Source of the DNA: Pseudanabaena sp. FACHB-1998
GTDB taxonomy: Bacteria > Cyanobacteriota > Cyanobacteriia > Pseudanabaenales > Pseudanabaenaceae
Direction of reading: 5' to 3'
Assembly (NCBI RefSeq): GCF_014696355.1
Contig: NZ_JACJQA010000009.1
Coordinates: 19,014-83,013 of the forward strand
Length of the DNA stretch: 64,000 bases
Shown here: positions 56,520 to 63,331 of the stretch, piece by piece
Layout: each line of letters opens with the position of its first letter
Position numbering within the stretch: the first letter of the stretch is position 1
Notes under the pieces: generated by a model
Databases searched by the model: none
What the model saw: the letters and a program-made list of their open reading frames with translations, nothing else
Told to the model about the DNA's origin: nothing
Made by a program: the position numbers and the translations under genes

Positions 56520-59207
56520 ATGTCTGAACCTTTGCAAGATTTTGTTAACTTCCATTCCACTTTAAAGGGGGATGAAAAATCAGAATCTCAAATATTTTTA
56601 GATAGATTTTTTCAAGCTTTTCATCACAAGGGCGCGATCGAGGCGGGGGCAGTGTATGAGCAAAGGGTTAAAAAGGGTAGTACTAAGGGCAAGACTGGCT
56701 TTGCAGATTTAGTGTGGAAACGTCCTGAGAGTAATGGTAAGGGCGGCGTTTTGATTGAGATGAAAAAGCGAGGGGAAGATCTCAATAAGCATTACTCCCA
56801 AGCTTTTCAATATTGGACGTACTTAGTACCCGATCGCCCTAGATATGTAATCCTTTGCAATTTTGATGAATTTTGGATCTATGACTTTAATCTCCAAGTT
56901 GATACGCCTGTAGATATGGTAGCGATCGCAGATCTACCCAATAGAGCCGGTGCGTTTCGGTTCATGGAGATCGCGGTCAATACAACTCCTGTATTTAGAA
57001 ATAACCAAGTTGAAATTACAGTTAATACAGCGAAGCGTTTGGGTGAATTATATAAACTCCTCAAAGCCAGAGCTAATAAAGATGGATTTACACAAGATGG
57101 GTTTACCGAGTTAAGCGCTCAAAAGTTTATTTTGCAATGTGTATTAGCAATGTTTGCCGAGGATCGGGGACTATTGCCTAATGATATCTTTGTGACTTTT
57201 GTCCAAGAATGTCTCAAGGGTGCAAGTACCTACGATTTGCTTGGGGGACTATTTGCAAAAATGAACCGTCAAGAAATTCCACCCGCAGGGCGTTATAAGG
57301 GTGTGGCTTATTTTAATGGCGGATTGTTTTCAGAAGTTTATCCGATTGAGTTAAATCACGAAGAATTAAAGATTTTGGATGTTGTGGCTAGAGAGAATTG
57401 GAGTAAGATTCGACCTGCGATTTTTGGCAGTATTTTTGAATCTACATCTGACACGGAAGAGCGACATGCAACGGGAATGCACTTTACCTCAGAAGTTGAC
57501 ATCATGAAAATTGTTGTGCCAACGATTACCACTTATTGGGAAGAAAAAATTGATGCGGCTAATGCGATCGACGAGCTTCATGCCTTGCAACTAGAACTCC
57601 AAAGTTATCGTGTTTTAGATCCTGCCTGCGGTTCTGGAAATTTTCTCTACCTTGCGTATCAAGAACTTAAACGCATTGAAGTAATGTTGATTGATAAAAT
57701 GATCGCGACCCAAAGATCAGACCAAGTCCCCATTGGTTTGGTTACACCCAATCAATTTTTTGGGATCGATATCAATCCATTTGCGGTGGAGTTAGCAAGG
57801 GTGACTTTAACAATTGCTCGCAAAGTAGCGATTGATCGCCATGGACTGATTGAACCAGCCTTACCGTTAGATACTCTTGATCAAAATATTGTGCGTCGGG
57901 ATGCCTTGATTGCTAAATGGGGAGAGGCAGATACGATCATTGGTAATCCACCGTTTTTAGGCGGCAAAAAACTACGCCAAGAATTAGGTGATAAGTATGT
58001 AAAGAAAATTCAGCAACGCTTTCCTGATGTGCAAGGACAGCCAGATTTTTGCGTATTTTGGTTTAGAAAAGCCCATGACGCACTGAGTGAAAATGGTAGA
58101 GCAGGGCTAGTGGGGACAAATTCGATCGCCCAAGTTTCAGGGAGGAAAGCAAGTCTAGATTATGTGGTCAACAATGGTGGATTTATTCACAATGCCGTTT
58201 CAACACAGGAATGGTCTGGTGAAGCGGCTGTCCATGTGAGCATCGTTAACTGGGCAAAACAACCGCAAAGGCAAAATTTTCTGGATGGTGAACCAGTGCC
58301 ATTTATTTATTCATCTCTCAAAACGGAAATTCCTGTTGATGGTTCAGAAAGACTCACTGAGAACAAATCTATCTCATTTGAATCCTGCGCTCTCGGTGGT
58401 AAAGGATTTATTATTTCACAAGAACAAGCCGAAGAATGGATCAAGATCGATTCTAGAAACCGCAATGTGTTAAAGCCGATGCTTGATGGGAAAGGACTAA
58501 TCAATCCCAATTCAAAACTTAATTGGGTGATTGATTTTAATGATATGTCTTTAGAAGAGGCATCTGACTATAAATTGCCATTCCAACGAGTAAGAGAACT
58601 GGTAAAACCGCAAAAAGATGTTAATCGCAGCAAATTATCTCAGACTTACTGGTGGCGGTTTCGGCGATATAGTCCTGCGATGCGAGAAGCCTTAAAGGGT
58701 TTGACTTGCTATTTCGCTGTACCCAAAATTTCTAAATGGGCAATATTTACACCTGTAGATATTGCCATACTTCCCTGCGAAGCCAATATGGTGATTGCTT
58801 CTGATGATTTTTATGTCTTAGGTATCCTCACATCAAAGTTACATCGTATATGGGTAAAATCTCAAAGTTCAACTCTTAAAGGGGATACACGCTATACCAA
58901 TACAACCTGCTTCGAGACATTCCCATTTCCGCAAAATAAAATCAGTCCTCTAGTCGCAAAAATCCGCGCCGCCATGCAAGAGCTACATCAATATCGCACT
59001 GAGCAAATGGAGAGTAAACAATGGGGCATTACCAAACTTTATAACGAATATTTTCACGAACCTGCTAGCCAACTCTATAAACTCCATGCCAAGCTCGACA
59101 AACTGGTAATGCAAATTTACGGCTTTAGCGACAGTGACGACCTATTAGAGAAGCTATTGCAACTTAATCAAGCGATCGCCGCACAAGAAAAAAATTCTAA
59201 CCAATAG
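56520..59207 (+). CDS. Single-chain restriction-modification enzyme, MmeI-like (type IIL)
   Basis: An 895-residue fusion. Residues 10-150 form a PD-(D/E)xK nuclease: GFADLVWKRP (Asp near 62) and VLIEMKKRG (E79-x-K81). A helical linker follows. The adenine methyltransferase domain has motif I DPACGSGNFLYLAY near 366 and catalytic motif IV GNPPFLGGKK near 475. A target-recognition region (about 600-800) with NTTCFETFPFP near 800 and a C-terminal helical region end the protein. This order fits MmeI-family enzymes that cut and methylate with one polypeptide. No separate methylase or specificity gene is adjacent. Both active sites look intact. Confidence 0.9.
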   Translation: MSEPLQDFVNFHSTLKGDEKSESQIFLDRFFQAFHHKGAIEAGAVYEQRVKKGSTKGKTGFADLVWKRPESNGKGGVLIEMKKRGEDLNKHYSQAFQYWTYLVPDRPRYVILCNFDEFWIYDFNLQVDTPVDMVAIADLPNRAGAFRFMEIAVNTTPVFRNNQVEITVNTAKRLGELYKLLKARANKDGFTQDGFTELSAQKFILQCVLAMFAEDRGLLPNDIFVTFVQECLKGASTYDLLGGLFAKMNRQEIPPAGRYKGVAYFNGGLFSEVYPIELNHEELKILDVVARENWSKIRPAIFGSIFESTSDTEERHATGMHFTSEVDIMKIVVPTITTYWEEKIDAANAIDELHALQLELQSYRVLDPACGSGNFLYLAYQELKRIEVMLIDKMIATQRSDQVPIGLVTPNQFFGIDINPFAVELARVTLTIARKVAIDRHGLIEPALPLDTLDQNIVRRDALIAKWGEADTIIGNPPFLGGKKLRQELGDKYVKKIQQRFPDVQGQPDFCVFWFRKAHDALSENGRAGLVGTNSIAQVSGRKASLDYVVNNGGFIHNAVSTQEWSGEAAVHVSIVNWAKQPQRQNFLDGEPVPFIYSSLKTEIPVDGSERLTENKSISFESCALGGKGFIISQEQAEEWIKIDSRNRNVLKPMLDGKGLINPNSKLNWVIDFNDMSLEEASDYKLPFQRVRELVKPQKDVNRSKLSQTYWWRFRRYSPAMREALKGLTCYFAVPKISKWAIFTPVDIAILPCEANMVIASDDFYVLGILTSKLHRIWVKSQSSTLKGDTRYTNTTCFETFPFPQNKISPLVAKIRAAMQELHQYRTEQMESKQWGITKLYNEYFHEPASQLYKLHAKLDKLVMQIYGFSDSDDLLEKLLQLNQAIAAQEKNSNQ

Positions 59208-59236
59208 AAGCGGTCTGAAGTACCGTTTCTATTGGT
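59200..59236. terminator. Palindrome spanning the R-M gene stop codon
   Basis: ACCAATAGAAGCGGT and ACCGTTTCTATTGGT flank CTGAAGT, with one mismatch. The TAG stop is in the left arm, and the convergent ion-channel gene ends three bases beyond the right arm. Confidence 0.7.
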
Positions 59237-59238
59237 GT

Positions 59239-61497
59239 TTAAACTAGCCGATCGCTATAGGCGATCACAAAAGTCGAGATTGTAATTATCAAAATCAATG
59301 GATAGACAATCCATGAAGCGATATTTAGATATTTAAAGGCTTTTTTATGTCCATCTTTGTCCAGTTTTGTGCCGATTACGGTGACCAAAATCGGGAATAA
59401 ACAGAGACAGAAATAAACATAAAACACATATTCCATCGCTACGGTGTAGCCAACTTCAGGAAGTTGATTGTTAAAGGAGAGTAACAACACAATTCCTGAT
59501 AGCAATGCCGAGGCGGGAGCCATTGTGCGTGGCACAAACATCGTATAGGGGAAGAATAGGCAGCAGTAGGTTAAAAGCGAAAGCAAGATCAAGGGCAAAA
59601 CATTCTTAGAGAGAAATACTAAGGTTTTGCGCTGGAAAGTCATGCGAATACTCAAACCGGGGTATTCAATTTGAGCATTGGATTGAAATAAATCGGGATC
59701 GCCTTGAGTGGAAGTACTCCGCGAGGAATCTTGGAAGTAGGTAATATTTTTAAAATTCCACAGTTGCAGTCCTTGAAATGGTTTACGCTCTTCAGCTTCA
59801 GGTCTGGGTAGTTTTAAGCCAACCTTATCGATCGCATAAACCAGTCGCTCTGTAGACAAATTGGGATTATCAAAGCGTAGATTCAACCTTTGCGAGTCAA
59901 AGGGATAATCGCGAAAATCGAAGGCATTACGGAATTCGCCCCGCACCCGATAGAGGCGATAGTTTAAGCCATTGACGACCTGTGCCTTGATCGGAGCTTT
60001 GCCATCAAATACGGGAGCCGTGGGGTTAACGCTATTGGTAACCGCGTCAGGAAATTGAATTTCGGTAGGTTCATCGCCGCCGCTATAGCGGAACCATACA
60101 TAAAAATCGGCGGTAAAGGTGGACTTATCAATCCGATTTAGCTTATTGATATCCATTCCCGCATAAACTACGCGCTGCCGCCAAAAGTATTGATCGCCCG
60201 ATTGGACAATACTTCCCGATTGCAGTTCCTTTGGTAAATTTAAGCGTTCAGGATTAGCGATCGGCGTAAATTGTTGAGAAGCAGAAATCAGCTTTTGGTT
60301 TTGGAACTGGGCAAGGCGCACAGGTTGGTCGCTATTGCGATCGCTATTAAAATACAGCAAACCCGTTAAGCCTCTAATCCCAACCTTGCGATTATTTAGC
60401 GCCGCCAAAGCTTCGCGCACCTGTTCGCGATCGCCTTCTATGTTTGTGCCTTTAGGATTAACTTTACGAATCGCGTCCACTGCGGCGATCGCTACCTCAT
60501 AAAACTTCGCTCCTAAATATGAAGGAGTCTTGCTATAGGCTTTTTGATAGGAGGTCAAGAAATCCTGAGCATCGGCTCCTGCGCTATCAAACAGGATCGG
60601 CAAAGGTACATACATCCCGTCGGTAAAGAATCCTGCATTTTTCTTTTCTTCATCATATTTTTCAAAGCGTTTAGCAAAATTTTCTCGACCGAGAGCCTGC
60701 TCACCTAAAATCAAATTCTTTAAACCTTTTTGTTTGAGAGCTACCAAGAAATCTTCAGCAACCTCTTCCTTAGATAAAGTTAAAAACAAAATTCCCGCTT
60801 CAGGTTCCGCCGCAATTTCATTAACGATTTGTTGAACTGAGGCTTTGCGATTATTGGTTTCCGAGTCGATCGCCCAAATCTTTTGAATTTTGCCATTCCC
60901 ATTGGCTTCAAAGGCGGATTTAATTACCTCAGACTGCGCTTGTTCATTTTTACTTGCTTTGTCGTAAATCACACTCGCAGTTTTAATCTGCAATACCTGC
61001 TGGGCATAGATTGATAGGGTTTTAGCAAGGGCAGGATTGGTATAAATCATCCGAAAATAGTACGGGCGATCGCTAGTAACTTTAGGATTATTCGCTGTTC
61101 CCGTAATCGCTGGTAATTTTTTGTCTTGATAGATGCTACCCGCCGCGATCGAGGCATCGGAGGAACGATGTCCTAAAACTACAAGAGCCTCACTTTTGGC
61201 AATGTCGTTCGCAACTTGAGTTGCCCCATCCACATTCCCCTTATCATCAAAAATATTTAATTTAAGCTGACGACCATTGATTCCCCCATCTCGATTAGTC
61301 GCATCAATATATAACTTGATGCTATCGACGATTTCTTGCCCACCACTAGCGCCATCACCGCTTAGAGGTGCAGCAACCGCGATCGCGATCGCCTTATCAT
61401 CAGCGTTAGAGGCTTGCGGGGACAAGCTATGTAACCCCAAGACGATCAAGATAGTCGTCAAAGCGATCGCCCAAAACCTTACAACTGCCTTACCCAT
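59239..61497 (-). CDS. Periplasmic-binding-protein / pentameric ligand-gated ion channel fusion
   Basis: A 752-residue membrane protein. Signal peptide, residues 1-32. Residues 36-390 are a Leu/Ile/Val-binding-type domain: IAIAVAAPLSGDGASGGQEI and YIDATNRDGGINGRQLKL. Residues 430-605 look like a Cys-loop-receptor extracellular beta-sandwich: FYVWFRYSG, then FDFRDYPFDSQRLNLRFD near 530 (the Pro-loop, without cysteines). Four membrane helices follow, with NVLPLILLSLLTYCCLFFP (M1) and MAPASALLSGIVLLLSFNNQLP (pore-lining M2). I infer an amino-acid-sensing channel in the cell envelope; no gating data exist here. Frame is intact. Confidence 0.82.
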   Translation of the reverse strand: MGKAVVRFWAIALTTILIVLGLHSLSPQASNADDKAIAIAVAAPLSGDGASGGQEIVDSIKLYIDATNRDGGINGRQLKLNIFDDKGNVDGATQVANDIAKSEALVVLGHRSSDASIAAGSIYQDKKLPAITGTANNPKVTSDRPYYFRMIYTNPALAKTLSIYAQQVLQIKTASVIYDKASKNEQAQSEVIKSAFEANGNGKIQKIWAIDSETNNRKASVQQIVNEIAAEPEAGILFLTLSKEEVAEDFLVALKQKGLKNLILGEQALGRENFAKRFEKYDEEKKNAGFFTDGMYVPLPILFDSAGADAQDFLTSYQKAYSKTPSYLGAKFYEVAIAAVDAIRKVNPKGTNIEGDREQVREALAALNNRKVGIRGLTGLLYFNSDRNSDQPVRLAQFQNQKLISASQQFTPIANPERLNLPKELQSGSIVQSGDQYFWRQRVVYAGMDINKLNRIDKSTFTADFYVWFRYSGGDEPTEIQFPDAVTNSVNPTAPVFDGKAPIKAQVVNGLNYRLYRVRGEFRNAFDFRDYPFDSQRLNLRFDNPNLSTERLVYAIDKVGLKLPRPEAEERKPFQGLQLWNFKNITYFQDSSRSTSTQGDPDLFQSNAQIEYPGLSIRMTFQRKTLVFLSKNVLPLILLSLLTYCCLFFPYTMFVPRTMAPASALLSGIVLLLSFNNQLPEVGYTVAMEYVFYVYFCLCLFPILVTVIGTKLDKDGHKKAFKYLNIASWIVYPLILIITISTFVIAYSDRLV

Positions 61498-61592
61498 GAA
61501 TCTACAGCCGTCCTAATAAAAATTGCAGAGAAAATTGCAGAGAAAACCTATCAGAATTCAATCACAGCGCTTTGCGCTCCAACCCAAATCAA

Positions 61593-61637
61593 GAAATATT
61601 TTAAAAGTGTTGCAAAGCCACGCTTTTAAAATATTTC
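61593..61637. repeat. Palindrome GAAATATTTTAAAAG
   Basis: GAAATATTTTAAAAG and CTTTTAAAATATTTC are exact arms around TGTTGCAAAGCCACG. Confidence 0.65.
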
Positions 61638-61731
61638 CTGTGGTTCCTGCGATTAGCAATTGCTATAAAACTCTCTCGCAATTTTAGAGCTATGAGCTAC
61701 AGTCAAAACACACAAATTGAGTCAAACCATA

Positions 61732-61771
61732 AAGAAAGAGATGCCACGCTTTGCGCGGCATCTCTTTTCTT
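61732..61771. repeat. Palindrome AAGAAAGAGATGCC with GCGCTTTGCGC-like centre
   Basis: The arms AAGAAAGAGATGCC and GGCATCTCTTTTCTT (one extra base) flank ACGCTTTGCGC. Confidence 0.6.
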
Positions 61772-61784
61772 GGAGGATAGTTAT

Positions 61785-61823
61785 AAAAGAAAAGGACTGC
61801 TGCTAGAGCAATCCTTTTCTTTT
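61785..61823 (-). terminator. Terminator of tRNA-His
   Basis: AAAAGAAAAGGACTGCT and AGCAATCCTTTTCTTTT pair around a short loop, with the T-rich side on the minus strand, eight bases beyond the tRNA. Confidence 0.78.
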
Positions 61824-61830
61824 AGTTGAG

Positions 61831-61904
61831 GGCGAATGATGGGAATTGAACCCACGAATGGTGGTACCACAAACCACTGCCTTAACCACTTGGCTACACT
61901 CGCC
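61831..61904 (-). tRNA. tRNA-His (GTG anticodon)
   Basis: A complete 74-base cloverleaf on the minus strand. The acceptor GGCGAGTG pairs with CATTCGCC over eight base pairs (one G-T), i.e. including the extra G-1 paired with C73 that identifies tRNA-His. The anticodon arm GTGGT-TTGTGGT-ACCAC carries GTG. The T loop is GTTCAATTC. CCA is not encoded. Confidence 0.95.
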
Positions 61905-62243
61905 ATTCATCGGAAATATATATTATTACAAGTTTAGGCGTTTAGGCAAGTACTTTTTAAAAGTTTTCTAAAATTCAGTCTCTATTTCAGTTATATAGCA
62001 ATGTAAGTTTTGCTTAGGATATAAAACCCAAAAAGCGAGTTGCGGCGCTTCGCGCCGCAACTCGCTTTTTGGGTTTTGAGTTACAGAACCGAAAGATATC
62101 TCAATTTATTGTAGCTATGCTATATCTAGTAGCGATCGCCAGTAATCACTAATAGGCGATCGCCCAAACCAAACCCAATTTTACTTTTTGAGGGTGCGTT
62201 AAACAGGACGACAGTAATTAATAGCCATCTATCTCCTTGTCGG
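61905..62243. other. Gap between tRNA-His and the 50-residue ORF
   Basis: It contains the MITE-like element at 61994-62092, two HIP1-type sites near 62131 and 62156, and otherwise no recognisable feature. Confidence 0.5.
61994..62092. mobile_element. MITE-like element (copy G)
   Basis: It begins TATAGCAATGTAAGTTTTGC, resembling the reverse complement of the right flank of copies A and C. It contains a perfect 55-bp palindrome (62023-62077, AAAACCCAAAAAGCGAG...GCGGCGC-TTC). The right boundary is uncertain. Confidence 0.5.
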
Positions 62244-62396
62244 ATGTTTATTCTGCATTGGCTTAATTATCACGATCATTTTCGAGAAATTAGACAACAG
62301 ATCTCTGAAGATGAGGCTTTTGCGATGGAAATGAAGGCTAAAACGACTTCTCTTTTGCAACAAAAGTTGAAGGAGCGTTATGGGGGAGTCAATTAG
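62244..62396 (+). pseudogene. 50-residue ORF, possibly the tail fragment of a longer gene
   Basis: The frame MFILHWLNYHDHFREIRQQ... ending LKERYGGVN is amphipathic and looks like a real C-terminal helix, but the start lacks a ribosome binding site. The frame stays open upstream without sense. I do not know the family. It may be a remnant of a gene whose front part was deleted, or a small real protein. It converges with the DUF2283 gene three bases away. Confidence 0.35.
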
Positions 62397-62399
62397 GTT

Positions 62400-62594
62400 T
62401 TAAACTGCTAACATATCAGCAACGGACTCCTTAGACATAAAGCGGCGAAAGTCTAGAATTTCAACTAGAACCAGTTTATCGTCTGGTGAATAATGCAAAA
62501 TTACTTGACCATCTTCTTCTGCGTAGGCGATCGCATCATTAGAAATTTCAATCAAGAGCGCATCAACATCTTTGCTATAGCTAATCTTTTTCAT
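62400..62594 (-). CDS. DUF2283 family protein
   Basis: A 64-residue protein with the DUF2283 pattern: MKKISYSKDVDALLIEISNDAIAYAEEDGQVILHYSPDDKLVLVEILDFRRF. Start at ATG 62594 is chosen, since a longer frame overlaps the toxin gene without similarity. It follows the RelE-type toxin by seven bases. DUF2283 proteins are often encoded next to toxin-antitoxin genes, where they may act as an extra antitoxin or partner. Function not established. Confidence 0.78.
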   Translation of the reverse strand: MKKISYSKDVDALLIEISNDAIAYAEEDGQVILHYSPDDKLVLVEILDFRRFMSKESVADMLAV

Positions 62595-62601
62595 ATGGTA
62601 T

Positions 62602-62865
62602 TCAACGATTTTTATAAACCTCTCGCCTATGCTTGCATTGCAACAGCAAAACAGTTTCGTCTTTGTCGATAATTTCATAACGAACCCGATAGTCACCGAT
62701 TCTAATCCGATATTCATTCTCATAACCTTTTAGTTTGGTTACACCGTCAGGACGTGGATCTTCGGATAGTTGTGATATTTTGCTGTAAACCCTAGTTTTG
62801 ATGTCATTAGGAAGATTGTCTAAATCTTTTTGGATAGACTTGGTGACGATAATTGTGTAAGTCAT
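62602..62865 (-). CDS. RelE/ParE-family toxin
   Basis: An 87-residue toxin of the RelE/ParE superfamily: IIVTKSIQKDLDNLPNDIKTRVYSKISQLSEDPRPDGVTKLKGYENEYRIRIGDYRVRYEIIDKDETVLLLQCKHRREVYK. RIRIGDYRVRYEI is the hallmark strand pair. Basic and aromatic C-terminal residues (HRREVYK) fit a ribosome-dependent mRNase of the RelE type. It lies two bases after the antitoxin gene and precedes DUF2283. Confidence 0.88.
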   Translation of the reverse strand: MTYTIIVTKSIQKDLDNLPNDIKTRVYSKISQLSEDPRPDGVTKLKGYENEYRIRIGDYRVRYEIIDKDETVLLLQCKHRREVYKNR

Positions 62866-62867
62866 GA

Positions 62868-63092
62868 CTATTTTTGAGTAAGGTACTGATGAAACGTAAT
62901 GTATTCACCTTGTCTATACTCTTCGCGTACTTGCTGAATTTTCGCAGCTGTTTCATCGTCCTCTAGCCAGTCTTGCTCTTCAGCTTGGGCGATCGCCTCA
63001 TCAAGAATTAACCAGAGTTGATGCTTCTCCTCTAGGCTGAGCGCGTTAACTGACTCAATGGCGGCGTGTAATGCTTGGGTCATAATTGACAC
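62868..63092 (-). CDS. Antitoxin of the RelE-type system
   Basis: A 74-residue acidic helical protein: LHAAIESVNALSLEEKHQLWLILDEAIAQAEEQD, then VREEYRQGEYITFHQYL. This resembles the short antitoxins that precede cyanobacterial RelE genes, with a DNA-binding or dimerising first half and a toxin-binding tail. It begins at 63092, or ATG 63083 (MTQALHAAIE), and is separated from the toxin by two bases. The pair is a type II toxin-antitoxin operon. Confidence 0.8.
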   Translation of the reverse strand: MSIMTQALHAAIESVNALSLEEKHQLWLILDEAIAQAEEQDWLEDDETAAKIQQVREEYRQGEYITFHQYLTQK

Positions 63093-63331
63093 CCTTAAAT
63101 TTTTAACTTACTGCCTATTTTACTCAGGTATTAACTGTTTAACGTCATCTGGCTAGATTTTGAGGAGTTTGATTTTGATCTGGGAGGTGTTAACGCCTGA
63201 AGATATGGTTGGTAATTTAGAATATTTGTAAGTTATTCTTAATGTCTAACATTTTTACTGTAAATTTCATATAATCGCCCAAACCTCAACCCAATTTTTT
63301 CCTTTTACCCTTTTACTTTTTTCTTGAAATC

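Larger units (their letters stand above)
61498..61830. other. 333-base gap with two palindromes and the tRNA-His terminator
   Basis: It lies upstream of the channel gene and downstream of tRNA-His. A GCGCTTTGCGC motif is at about 61565-61578. Palindromes are at 61593-61637 and 61732-61771, and the terminator is at 61785-61823. No ORF is supported. Confidence 0.5.

Noticed and set aside
59239..61497. Plain amino-acid ABC binding protein
   Set aside because: The binding domain ends near residue 390, and the rest has a receptor-like Pro-loop and four membrane helices, which binding proteins lack.
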